NCBI GenBank assembly: GCA_026545765.1
Contig: CM048843.1
Coordinates: forward strand, 5,252,001-5,316,000
Reading direction: 5' to 3'
Length of the DNA stretch: 64,000 nucleotides
Origin: Plantago major
Taxonomy: Eukaryota; Streptophyta; Magnoliopsida; Lamiales; Plantaginaceae
Within the stretch, counting starts at the first letter, position 1; every line of letters begins with the position of its first letter. Shown here piece after piece: positions 36,113 to 47,076 of this stretch. The translations under genes and the position numbers were made by a program. Below the pieces are notes generated by a model. That model was not told the DNA's origin. It saw only the letters and a program-made list of their open reading frames with translations, and did no database searches.

Positions 36113-39100
36113 TCAGTTCTTTGGTAGCTCCATTAGTCCAAGACTGTGTCTTAAGGCTAAGAATCTACTTTCTTGTAGTGGCTTAGTGAAGATATCTGCA
36201 AGTTGGTCTTCAGTACCAATCTTGAGTATCTCTATATTGCCTTTTTCAACATGGTCTCTGATGAAGTGGTGTCTAACATCAATGTGCTTTGTTCTTGCAT
36301 GAAACTTAGGATTCTGAGTTATGGCAATAGCACTTGTGTTGTCACAGAAAATGGGAGTTTTTTCTTCATTGAGTCCATAGTCTCTGAGTTGTTGTTGTAT
36401 CCACAATATCTGTGAAGCACAACATCCAGCAGCAATATATTCAGCTTCTGTGGTAGATGTGGCAATTGAATTTTGTTTCTTGCTGAACCATGATATTAAT
36501 CTAGCACCAAGAAATTGACAAGTTCCTGAGGTGCTTTTTCTATCAAGCAATGATCCAGCATAGTCGGCATCTGAATAGCCAACAAACTCAATCCACTATC
36601 TTTTCGATACCACAATCCAACTTCTACAGTACCTTTTACATACCTTAATATCTTCATAGCAATGTTGTGGTGTGACTGCATTGGATTTGTCTGAAATCTA
36701 GCACACACTCCAACTGTATATTGTATATCAGGTCTACTTGCGGTGAGGTATAGTAGAGACCCAATCAATTTCCTATACTTGTGTTCTTCAACACTCTTGT
36801 CAGATTCAGTATAGGTCATTTTGGTTCCAATGCTCATTGGTATCTTAGCATTCTTTTCAGAAGGCTTTAGATTGAACTTATTGAGCATATCATTTGCATA
36901 CTTTGTTTGACTAATGAATATTCCATCATTGAGTTGCTTGACTTGCAGCCCTAGGAAGTAATTCAATTCTCCCATCATGCTCATCTCAAATTTACATTTC
37001 ATGAGTTTAGCAAAGTCTTCACAGAGTTGCTTGTCTTTAGATCCAAATATAATGTCATCAACATATACTTGAACTAAAAGTAGTTTCCCATCATGGTTCA
37101 ATGTGAAGAGTGTTTTATCAACATCTCCTTTCTTGAAACCACTTTCTAGTAGGTATCTGGCCAATGTATCATACCATGCTCTTGGAGCTTGTTTCAGTCC
37201 ATACAGAGCTTTCTGAAGCTTATAGACCATCCTACTTTCTGAGGGAACTTCAAAACCTGGTGGTTGCTCAACATAGACTTCCTCAGCCAGTTCACCATTT
37301 AGAAATGCACTCTTGACATCCATCTGATAAATCAGAAGTCATTATGAGCTGCAAAGGCTAGAAAGAGTCTTATTGCATCCAATCTTGCAACTGGTGCATA
37401 AGATCATCAAAATCTAGTCCTTCAGTCTGGGTGAATCCCTTGGCAACCAACCTAGCTTTGTTTCTGGTTATTTCACCAGACTCATTCATGTTGTTTCTGA
37501 AAACCCACTTGGTTCCGATTACAGATATTCCGTCAGCAAATGGAACCAGTTTCCAGACTTTGTTTCTCTCAAATTGATCCAACTCTTCTTGCATTCCAGA
37601 GATCCAATCTTGATCCTTTAATGCTTCTTCTATTATCTTTGGTTCAATTTTTGAGATGAAACATCCATAGAGACAACTTGCATTTTCAGCGATTGCTCTT
37701 CTAGTTCTAACTCCTTGGTTTATGGGACCAATCACATCCTTTGCAGGATGATTTCTTATCCATTTCATAATGGGTTTTGAACTAGTAGGATCAATATCAT
37801 TTTGATTTGAATGTGAATCAATATGATCTTGATGAGATACTTGTCGATGTCTGAGATATCGACATATGGGAAATGCCATGGATATCGACACTCTTTTGTG
37901 TTAGAGATATCTGGAGCTTGCATTTCAGCAATCTCTCTTTCAGATACCTCTTCATGATGAAGGTTCTCAGTAACCTGTTCCATTTCTGGAATTCTCATAG
38001 GAAATTCTTCATCATGTCTTAGAGTCATCTGGTTGTTACTAAGCATAGGTTGCTTTTCATCGTCAGACTCATTCTCAATTTGAATGATTGAATTGTTTCC
38101 TTCTGAGGATCCTTTTTCAGAATCTTTAATCATTAGTTCTTTGAACCTATCTGAGAGATCATCATTCAAGAGTACCTTCTTGTTTCCTTCATAGAACACT
38201 ACATGAACAGATTCTTCGATCTTTTGTGTTCTTTTGTTGTAGATTCTGTAGGCTTTGCTATTCAGAGAATAACCAAGAAATACTCCTTCATCTGCCTTTG
38301 GTTGAAATGTTCTCAAGTATTCTTTTCCATTGTTAAGAACGAAACATCTGCAACCAAACACCCTTAGATGTTTGATACTAGGAGATCTACCAATGAAAAG
38401 CTCGTAAGGAGTTTTGTCATGGTGTTTGTTAATCAGACATCTATTTTGAGTGTAGTGTGTTGTGTTTACAGCTTCAACCCAATAGATTTCACTTATTTCA
38501 GTGTCAGCAAACATTGTTCTTGCTGCTTCTTTCAGGGTCCTATTCTTTCTTTCAGCAACACCATTTTGTTGTGGTGTCCTTACAGAAGATAGTTGATGTT
38601 ATATACCTTTGCAAGTACAAAACTCTTTGATGTACTAGTTCACAAACTCATTACCATGGTATGTTCTGATTACAGATACCTTGTCATTTTTCATGACTTC
38701 GAGCTTATTCAGCAAGTAAGGTATCTCAACCTTTGCATCAGATTTGTGTTTGAGAAAGACAGCCCAAGTGAATCTTGAGTAATCATCAACAACAACCAGA
38801 CCATACTTCTTTCCTGCATAACTAGTTACTGAGGATTCAAACAGATCCATATGTAACAATTGCAGTGGCCTCTCACTGGAATGTTTAGTTTTAGACTTGA
38901 AAGATGTTTTGGATTGTTTTCCCATTTGGCAAGCTGAGCAAACACCTTCTTTTCTATATTGCATTTTGGGTAAACCAACCACCAACTCTTTCTTGGCTAG
39001 CTTATTCAGAGTTTTGAAATTCAAGTGACTCATTCTTTTATGCCATAGCCAATTTTCTTCAGTGTGGCCATATTGACTCACCATGAGACATTCTTCGGTT

Positions 39101-40365
39101 GTAGCGGATGCCCAATCAGCAACATAAAGATTTCCTTTACGCCTTGCAACCAAGACTGTCTGCTTTGACTCATTGTCAATCACTTTACATAGTTTTGACT
39201 TGATCTTGACAGAGTACCCTTTGTCTACTAGTTGACTCATGCTTAGGAGATTATATTTCAATCCCTTTACATGAAGTACTTCAGAGATTGTGAGGGCTCC
39301 GAATTTCAAATTGCCAAAACCTATGGTTGGATTTTCATCTCCTCCAGCAAACCTGATAATTGATCCATCATTGAACTTTTTGTAGTTAATAAGATTTTCT
39401 TTGTCTCCTGTCATGTGCTTCCCACATCCACTATCAAAATGCCACTTTGAGTTAGTCTTTAGAGTGTTCTGCACAAAACAGGAAACAGGAGATTAGGTTC
39501 TCATACCAACAATGGAACCATCTGGACTAAAGAATCTTCCAGTAGGAATCCATTTTTGAATGAATTTCTTAGGAACATTCTTTTGTCTAACAGGAACATA
39601 AGGAGGAATCTTAGTTAAATGACTGGTTTCATTATTGTTAAAAACTATTTTCTTCCTTGGTGTGTTCCTATGTGCTCTATTTGGTGCTTTCAGATACCTG
39701 TCAGATTTCTGAGTCTGCTTTCCAGCAAACTTAGCTTTCCTAGCCAGATTTCTTCTAGCCCTGGCATTCAAATTTTCAGTGGCTTGATTTATCTTCCACT
39801 TCTGATAATTGCTGTGAGCAATTCTAGCCTTTAACCATCGTTCTTGCTCTTGTTTGTATTCATGAGCAAGTTGTTTTCCGATGGCTTTATAGCCAATACC
39901 ATTCCGAGCACCTGATGCTATCTGAGATCTCTCTTCAGCAGCTTTGCTAGTCTCTGGATGATCAATTTTCTTTCCAGAAAACGTGACATAAGAAAATTTG
40001 CCAGCTCCTACAATTTTTCATTTTTGAGAGACATAGCACTGTGGGTGATTGCACTTCTCAGTGTTATGTTTCTTTTCAGAGACATTTCCCACAGTTTTCT
40101 TTTGGACTTGTTTTTCCCACAAAGGCTTGGTCGCAACTGCCTTTCCTTTGTCAGCGATCTTAGCTTTCTGACCGATGTTGTAGATTGTTTGGGAATCACC
40201 TTGCTGAGCACTGACGAATGTTAGTCCTTTATTATTCTTATTAAGAGTGGTGGAACTATCTATGTGTGTGTCCAGCCCAAGTCCTCTCTTTTATGAAGGA
40301 TCTCTTAAATAAGATTGTACTTCAGTAAGAGTGTCACTAGCTTTGGCATAAGATTGAAAAGATAG
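36113..40365 (-). pseudogene. Pol of element B (protease, integrase, reverse transcriptase, RNase H)
   Basis: Protease: HFDSGCGKHMTGD near 39420. Integrase: LWHKRMSHLNFK, CSACQMGKQSK, then LHMDLFES (first Asp). The second catalytic position reads IRTYHGNEF near 38660, so the Asp is replaced by Tyr, and Glu follows in the NGVAE block. Reverse transcriptase: [15 protein letters not shown] and [11 protein letters not shown] (near 37060) in one long frame 37323-36496. RNase H: STTEAEYIAAGCCASQILW and LADIFTKPL, ending ...GLMELPKN at 36113. Frame changes occur near 38640, 37800, 37370 and 36540. The RT-RNase H part is the most intact in this family within the window. Confidence 0.9.
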
Positions 40366-41988
40366 TTATTTCTTTTTGAGTTCCTTATTCTCAGAAAGAA
40401 GACCTTCATAATTCATTTGAAGATTAGCCATTGCTTCTTTATGTGACTTTTCGGTCTCAGATATCTGAGCCTTGAGAAATGCATTTTCAGCATCCTTTTT
40501 CTCAGATATCTTGATTAATTGAGAATTTTCCTTTGCAAGAGAATTCTTTTCTTCTTCGAATTTTTCGGCTCTAGCTCGGAACATTAGAAATTCTCTTTTG
40601 TAAAGGTCAATTTCTTTTCTGAGATTTTCCAGTTCTTTGATTCCTTCTTCATCACTTTCATAAGTACAACAGGAAGTATGTGTTACCTCATCAGCCATTA
40701 GACAAGGTTCAATATTGGAGATATCGGGGAAGATTTCTTCAGCCATTCCACATACTTCTTTCTTCTTTTGACCAAAGTCAATTACTTCATGAGAAACACC
40801 GCATATTTCTAGGGAAGGCAGTGTGGAATCATCTGAATCCTCATCCTCAGAATCAGATTCAATATCTAGAGCATCCAGTTGAAGTTGAATCTTTTTCCTT
40901 TCTTCAGTGAGCATAGCTCTTTGACTTCTTTTGAAGATTCTTCTATCTTTCTTGTCACATGTCTTAAGTTTGTTGAAGGCAGGACAATCCTTCTTGAAAT
41001 GACCAGGTTTTTTACAATAGAAACAGATATCATTTCCGATTTACCTTCCTCGATTTGATGCTTTTTGAGTGGCTTGTTCGAGCTTTGCACATTTTGTCTT
41101 GGTGATAGTTTGAGCTAGATGCTTTTTGACTTCTCTTTGGCTTTTCTTCTCTCAATTTCTCGTGACATATTTTCCCATTTGCTTCTGAGAAGAGCATCCT
41201 CAGTCATATCCTTGCCTTTCTTCTTTTTAGAAGTCCCTTGAGCAACTAGAGCAACACTCTGCAACTTCTCAGTTGTTTGTTCCCTTTGAGTTGTCTCATA
41301 GTCAACAGTGGCAAGGTGAGAGAAAAGTTCCACATGAGTGATATCTGGCATTCCTTGGTTAAAGTAGAAAAACTTTGTGTGTTCCAAGTTATGATTAAGA
41401 CTTCTCACAATGGTTTTAATCTTTCTGACTGGGTATATCTATTACTTTCACCAAGTGCAGCCATGTCACTCATAAGTATTGTAAACCGGAAATCTAGTTT
41501 TTCAAGAGTCTCTGAGGGACCTTGTTTAAAGTTTTGGAATTTTAGCTTCAAAACTTCGAACTTATTTTCCTTTGTTTTTTCAGTGCCAGCACAGATTTCT
41601 TCAATCAGTTGCGTGCCACTTTCATTTTGCACAGTTTACACTGTATGTGCTCTGGAGTAGAACGTATGATGATATTACGAGCCTGTCCATCCAAACGATT
41701 TCTCTTGGCATCTTTAGATGTCTAGAGTTCTCTGGGCTTTGGTTCGTAGATGACTTGACTGGCTGGTCTCCCGCTGGTTGACGCATCTGTCTGTGAAGAC
41801 CCATCACTTTGTTCTCTGTCTCTACCATTAGAAACCTCTATGACTTGCTTGAGTTGTTGAATGACTATTGGGCCATTCTTTATTACTTCGATCATTTCGT
41901 CACTGATGGCTTCTAGGTGGAGCATCATGTTGTTCTTCCATTTCTCATAATTCTCTGGCTTGAGAATTGGGGCGTCACTTAAAGACAT
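40366..41988 (-). pseudogene. Gag of element B
   Basis: It starts MSLSDAPILKPENYEKW at 41988 and is collinear with the Gag of A: capsid region, a knuckle region readable as ...FYCKKPGHFKKDC near 41030-40990, then the acidic coiled-coil tail 40914-40366. There are frame changes near 41720, 41620, 41410 and 41045-41170. In the last block, bases present in A are missing here at CTG/CAG positions. Confidence 0.85.
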
Positions 41989-42091
41989 TCTGCAGCAAAC
42001 ACACTAAACAAACAAATCAAGTGTAGGTGAAAAGCAGTTAGTGGGTACTTATCTGGGATCTAGGTTCAGTGCAGAAGGCTTGGGAACCTCC

Positions 42092-42104
42092 TGCTCTGAT
42101 ACCA
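42092..42104 (-). other. Primer binding site of element B, left arm of an inverted repeat
   Basis: The plus-strand tgctctgatacca is the initiator-Met PBS read in reverse. The same 13 bases occur in opposite orientation at 42348-42360 (tggtatcagagca), and between them the LTR end is inverted. Confidence 0.9.
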
Positions 42105-43109
42105 TTATAAAAAGACTTGTGTTATTTACTTTCTGCAGCTTATTACTTGTTTTACTTATATTGCAAAGTACTTACACTTATCTTGCTGAACACGTGCACT
42201 TATCTTAGAAAAGTCTTCCGCTCTTTGAAATTAAATATCAGATATCTTCACAGATATCTGAGAAACTGTGCTTATCGACAAAAGTTTTAAAAGACTATTC
42301 ACCCCCCCCCCCCAGTCTTTTACTTTGCCGTTATCTGGACCAACAAGTGGTATCAGAGCAGTGATCTAAGGTGTTCAGTGTATTTTCTCAAGCAGTCTAA
42401 GTGTTGATATTTATAGATGAATTTTGAGTGCCGTTTGAATAGTATCCGTTAGGCTTAAATCAAATTCAAACTATTGATATCTGAGTATAGTACTGTAGCA
42501 AGTTTGTCTTCTTCTTGAGCTTACGACTTTTGTTCAGACGTTCGTCTGCGCATTTAATGCATCAGACTATACTTTGTCTCAGAGTGCCAACGGAACTATG
42601 CAAGCTTTCTGAGGCTTTGAACGTTCTTTTCCAGAGATCATCATAGCTCCAGATACCACTTGTTTAAATAACTTGTTATAATATGTTTCTTTTTCAGAAG
42701 CATATTTTATGTCCAAGGTATCTGAGTGCAGATATCTGTGGGCACTTTCCTCGTCTCAGAAACCTTTTATTCTCAGATATCTTTTGCAACACGTGTGTTC
42801 CGAAACACTCGTTTCTTCAAGATATCTGGACATAGGTATCTGAAAAACCCTTGTCTTCAGCAATCTTGTGCAGTCTTCAAATCTTCAAATCCGTTGAACT
42901 TTTCCTGCTGGATGCCTTCTTCTTGGTCTTCTTCAGAAAATAAAAATTACATTTCGAGACCTAACATCCTATACAAGATTTGCTAGACTATCATACTTAG
43001 TGAGTTTCCTCTTTTACAGTGTTCAAGTGAACTAAGAGTACTAATCACCTTTCTGAGCTAAGATAAGTCATTAGGTTGCTGATCAAAATCTAAACAGATA
43101 TTCCTAACA
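42105..43109 (-). repeat. 5' LTR of element B, rearranged
   Basis: 42105-42347 is the PBS-proximal LTR end in the wrong (plus) orientation, ending ...TCTGGACCAACA at 42345. From 42375 to 43109 the LTR runs in the expected minus orientation and ends TTCCTAACA. About 600 bp present in element A's LTR, between these parts, are missing. A run of 12 C lies at 42302-42313. The 3' LTR of B (13551-13790) shows the uninverted form of the same segment. Confidence 0.85.
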
Positions 43110-43199
43110 GAAATCACAAATACAACGAAGTTCTAATAATATTGAAGCATGTGAGAAATCAAATATACAATGGTTAATTAATGTTTTCGTATAAACTAC

Positions 43200-43208
43200 C
43201 TTCCACAT
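43200..43208 (-). CDS. Predicted first exon (start codon) of the PMD gene
   Basis: On the minus strand ATG TGG AAG is followed by a donor gtagttt. After removing element B, the intron runs to the acceptor tcctacag just before 13514 and joins in phase 0 to the open frame there. This would place B inside the intron. The exon is only nine coding bases, so it rests on splice-site fit alone. Confidence 0.45.
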
Positions 43209-43261
43209 GGTTGCTAAACACCGAGAGGATTGCTAATAATATTGAAGTATGAAAATGAAGT

Positions 43262-43375
43262 TGAAGTTAGTTGTGTGAAGATGAAGTTGATTAGAGAGTT
43301 GGAAGGATGAAATGAAGTTCAAGTTGGTTGTGTGAAGATGAAGTTGATTAGAGAGTTGGAAGGATGAAATAAGGG
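43262..43375. repeat. 57-bp tandem duplication
   Basis: Two copies of a unit containing gttgtgtgaagatgaagttg, with starts at 43270 and 43327, match almost perfectly. They lie upstream of the predicted PMD start codon, in its leader or promoter. Confidence 0.85.
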
Positions 43376-43624
43376 TGGTGTGAAAATGAGTCCCAAACCC
43401 CCCAATTTATAGAATTCGGATGGTAAAAAATCGGGTTCGACGGTTTGATCAGTCCAAACCGGGTTTGACCGGTCAGGGATGGGATGTAATGTATTCTTTT
43501 ATCTCAAATAGTGTAATTGTCGAACCGTTTTCGTCCGGTCCCCTATTCTAGACCGGTCGGACGGACCGGTTAAACCGTCTAACCGACCGGTCGAACAAAT
43601 CTATATAATGAGAGGGATGGGATA

Positions 43625-43772
43625 CATTTCACCACACTTCAAATCCCATTCCACACTTCAAACACTTCCATTCCCAAAACACTTCAAACACTTCCATTCC
43701 CGAACACATAAAATCCAAAACACTTCAAACACTTCTATTCCCGAACACTTCCAATCCCAAACACTTCCATTC
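43625..43772 (+). repeat. Short direct repeats in the transposase 5' leader
   Basis: At least five diverged copies of acacttcaaacacttccatt, alternating with cccgaacac or cccaaaac, fill the space between the TATA-like box and the ATG. They are expected to be transcribed. Confidence 0.75.
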
Positions 43773-43776
43773 CCAT

Positions 43777-46349
43777 ATGTATAATATGAGTTACTTAAGT
43801 GATTCGTCCACAGAGTCTGATGAATTCCCAGACTGCACGGACTTGTTCATAACCGGAGAGACTTTCAATACTCGTGCAGACGCAGAAGCCTGGGTTCGTG
43901 TTATTGGTCGAGAAAACAATATGTTTTTTGCGATCACGCAATCCAGACCAAAGAACGTGTACATGGGTTGTGAGTGTGCTAGTGCCCATAGGGTCACAAC
44001 TCCAACAAACCCCGAGGCAAAATCCATAAATTCAACCGGGAGTAAAAAGCATTCTTGCCCATTTCAGGTCAAGCTGCATGAGAGGTTATCGGATGAGTGG
44101 AGAGTTGTTGTGAAAGACGGTCACCAAAGACACAATCACCGACTCGGGAATTACCCCCATTGGCACACGTCCGCAGCGAAGTTCACTGATGAAGAGCGCG
44201 TGCGAGTAGTGGAAATGTTGCGTGCCGGAATGACTCATGTAGCAACGCTTGTTCAACTCCAGCAAGAATTTGTGCACAACTGCAGTACGTTACGACACGT
44301 ATACAATGCTGACCAGAAAGATCAACGGATGGAGATGGGCGAGATGGAGCCGATGGAATATTTTATCCATTTGTTGCAACGACATAGCTACATATATTCT
44401 GTGGTGAAACAGCCGGGAACTGACATATTGGCTGGATTTTTCTTAGCTCATTCTAATACGAAGTCAATGATCTGTTTGTTCCCTCAAGTTGTCCTCATGG
44501 ATGCTACGTACAATACAAATTTGTACAGCATGCCTTTGGTCGAACTGATTGGCATTTTACCACTGGGCAAAACTACCACATAGCTTTCATTTCCGTCTCC
44601 GACGAGAAGACGTTAAGTTATGTGTGGGGGGCTTACACGATTGCGGGGGTTGTTTACGAAATGTGGTGTCTTACCGGGGGTATTTGTTACGGATAGAGAG
44701 TTAGCTGCAATGCGTGCTATAGAGGAGGTTTTTCCAGAAGCAGCACACCTACTGTGTCGGAGGCATATTTCTAAGGATGTGCAGAAATATGTAAGTAACA
44801 TGATGGGGGTACCAAAAAGTATGAACGTTCAGTGAAGCTAAGATGGAAAAAGATCGTGAACGCAAGTACTCCCGAACTATATGAGCAGGCTGTTGCAGAA
44901 ATGGCAGAGGCCTGGAGACGTCAACCTAGGTTCATGGCGTACGCAAAGAGATATTGGTTGGACCTATACCACGACCGATTTGTACACGCGTGGACGAAAG
45001 ACATCCTACACTTTGGAGCTGACACGACGAACAGGTAATTCAATTTCGTAATTAAATTTATTTAGTAATGCACTACTATCCTGTAATTAGAGTTGTGCAC
45101 AAACTGACATTCGACAATGTAAATTGGTTGCAGAGTCGAAAGTGCGCACTCCAGGTACAAGTATTGGTTGGGAACTGCAAACTCAAAGTTTCACAGAAAA
45201 TTCCCAAATCTGCATAACCTACTTCAAATGCATTATGATGCAATCCGCTCTGAGTTTGAGAAAGCGTCAACGAAGCATCCTCATGTCACGGCCCTTGGAA
45301 TCTTACGCAGGCTAGGAGGTGTGGTTTCACATCTTGCTATTAAGAAAATACTCCATGAAAGATCCAACGTTGATCCCGGTGAATGCGATCACGCATTGCG
45401 TACCGCTTGGGGACTACCATGCGCATGTGAATTGCAACAAAAGAGTGTGGCCGGGAGGAGCATCCATCCTATTAGAGATATCAACGAGTTCTGGAGTACT
45501 CTTCATATGGGGGAACCATACCAAACTAGGCAACAGACAGTACGAGACCAGTTTGATGACTGGTACAGGGACCGTAGGGAGTCTGCGACGGAGGAGGAAC
45601 TCAGATTATACATCGAATCGGATGGAAACGCATCATACACGTACCTGGAGGAGCCACCAATAAGACACAAGAAGAAAGCTGGTAGACAGCCTAGAACAAT
45701 TGGGAAGATCAACCCGCGAACCACAGTCAAAGGACTCCCAACACTCACAACACATGTAGCTATTCAAGTACTGGTAGATCATTCCGATATGAAAGTCAGA
45801 TGCCACCACAAGGTCTGCGATACATTCAAGGTTGGAGTGACGTTCAAGCCGATGGAAACTGTGGATACAGATGTATAGCACAACTCCTATATAATGACCA
45901 AACAGAGTGGGTACGCGTCAGACATGAACTTCTTCATGAGCTGACCAACAACAGACATCTATACATCGCTGAGATGGGGGAAAGACGGGTCGCGGAAATA
46001 TCAGATGCACTCAGCTGGTTTGCTGGACCATGCAACCCACGATATTGGTTTACACTCCTAGATATGGGGCTACTAATAGCTACGACATATCAACGGGTGT
46101 TCACCACATATGTTTTCTATGGGTCTACCACATACTTGCCCTTGGAATGTCGTACAGACATGGAGTCAAGATTCTAATCTCCACCTCCGTATTTAAGAGT
46201 GGACAGTCGGGTTTGTCAATGGCAGTCACTACATTAGGCTGCGCGTTGGCCGTGAACGTCCACTTCCACCACTATGGCTGACCTGGCAACATCAAACAGA
46301 GGAAAGAACAAGACATTGGATGCAACATTATTCCGTTCGGCTACATTAA
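43777..46349 (+). CDS. MULE transposase with N-terminal FAR1/MuDR-type region, SWIM motif and C-terminal OTU-type cysteine protease domain
   Basis: Starts MYNMSYLSDSS at 43777 (a second ATG is at 43786). The N-terminal zinc-type DNA-binding region spans about 43840-44200 (ETFNTRADAEAWVR, CPFQVKLHERLSDEWRV, HNHRLGNYPHW). The MULE catalytic core has VLMDATYNTNLY (first Asp, near 44490), FVTDRELAAM (second Asp, near 44690) and LLCRRHISKDV. An intron is predicted at 45035-45133, phase 2. SWIM-like WGLPCACEL is near 45420. OTU follows: catalytic Asp and Cys in QADGNCGYRCIAQLLY (near 45850) and a candidate His in FVNGSHYIRL (near 46225), then PLPPLWLTW, with a stop at 46347-46349. The frame shifts near 44570, 44640, 44815, 45800, 46100 and 46190. 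All domains stay readable, so errors in the sequence are as likely as true decay. Confidence 0.85.
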
Positions 46350-46677
46350 TGGTTTTCGTTGTAGTGAAATATATTAATTAAGCTTTCAATATATTATGTT
46401 GTGTATTCATGAGTTAAAATTCATATTGTAATGATATCGTTTGCCGTTTAATTTCTCCAATTTTCGTTAAATTTAACTTTTATTTTTCATTTTGAATAAA
46501 AAATGACAATTTACTAAATTAAAGTTTTCAATTTCCAAAAATTAAAAGTAACTTTTCAATTTGTAAATTAAAAAAATAAATGGAAATAAAGTAAGCAGAA
46601 AAAAGCAGGAAAAAAAAACCGGATCATGATATGGCCGATTTTAAAACCGACCATATCATCATCCGTGGTTTTTTTTT
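46350..46677. other. MULE subterminal non-coding region
   Basis: AT-rich with no coding sequence. It contains a hairpin at 46626-46659 (ATGATATGG pairing with CCATATCAT around an A/T-rich centre) just inside the right TIR, which could act as a transcription end or transposase-related structure. Confidence 0.55.
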
Positions 46678-47076
46678 CCTGTTTTAATTCTCATTTTTCC
46701 AGTTTTTTGGGGCTTTTTTTATTAATCCTATATTTTTGGAAATTTTTGTATAAATGAAATATTTTCCTGGAAAAAAAAATTATTCATTTTTTTCCGATTT
46801 ATGTTTAGTGTTATTATTTTGTGTTCGATCGTGCATGTTAATGTTTTTTGTATAAATGAAATATTTTCTGGAAAAAAAATTCATTTTTTCCCGATTTATG
46901 TTTAGTGTTGTTATTTTGTGTTCGACGTGCATTTAATGTTTTTGTGTTTGCATATACGAGTTATTTTGATTTTTCGTTAAGTTTGTAAGATTGTTTTTGG
47001 GTTAGGGGCATTTTGGTCAAGTTATAAATATTTTGTGTTGCGCTTAGCCGAAAACGTGTTGCGTTTAAAATTGATG
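46678..47076 (-). repeat. Right TIR of the MULE (399 bp)
   Basis: Read on the minus strand it matches 10574-10968. It has the same internal ~98-bp tandem duplication and the two copies of the AAACGCA-type motif (the inner one altered to AAGCGCA) near the end. The last ten bases differ from the left end. The target copy gttttttct follows at 47077-47085. Confidence 0.92.

Larger units (their letters stand above)
13551..43109 (-). mobile_element. Element B: Sirevirus-like copia retrotransposon, interrupted by element A
   Basis: A 5-bp target duplication gaaat lies at 13546-13550 and 43110-43114. Read on the minus strand the order is: 5' LTR (rearranged), PBS, gag, pol, accessory gene, 3' LTR (truncated). 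Element A with one extra target copy removes 16,020 bp from the count, leaving about 13.5 kb. LTR sequence differs from A and E in the U5-proximal ~240 bp, so B belongs to a distinct subfamily. It is older than A because A is inserted in it. Confidence 0.92.
43115..43776. promoter_or_regulatory. Divergent promoter region between the PMD and transposase genes of the MULE
   Basis: The PMD gene (minus) starts at 43208 and the transposase gene (plus) at 43777. A TATA-like ctatataat at 43601-43609 lies about 170 nt before the transposase ATG. The section 43430-43600 is rich in accggtc/gaccggt palindromes. The PMD-side leader contains a 57-bp tandem duplication and the transposase leader contains short direct repeats, listed separately. 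Confidence 0.6.
10574..47076. mobile_element. Mutator-like element (MULE) with transposase-OTU and plant-mobile-domain genes, interrupted by nested copia elements
   Basis: TIRs of 395 and 399 bp bound the element, flanked by a 9-bp direct repeat gttttttct at 10565-10573 and 47077-47085, the duplication size expected for MULEs. Without insertion B (and one copy of its 5-bp target duplication) it would be about 6.94 kb. Contents in order: left TIR; a minus-strand plant-mobile-domain gene (stop at 11250); element B inserted in that gene's predicted first intron; the divergent promoter; a plus-strand MULE transposase-SWIM-OTU gene (43777-46349); right TIR. The outermost 8-10 bases of the two TIRs differ, and the target repeat is T-rich, so the exact ends carry some uncertainty. 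Confidence 0.88.

Noticed and set aside
42348..42360. tRNA-Met gene fragment
   Set aside because: The match is only the primer-binding segment and lies at LTR borders; no cloverleaf can be formed.
15444..43109. Tandem element with a shared middle LTR (LTR-body-LTR-body-LTR)
   Set aside because: There is one LTR between two bodies at first sight, but the outer borders of A carry a 5-bp duplication (atttt) and the flanks rejoin into one accessory gene of B, so A is a nested insertion.
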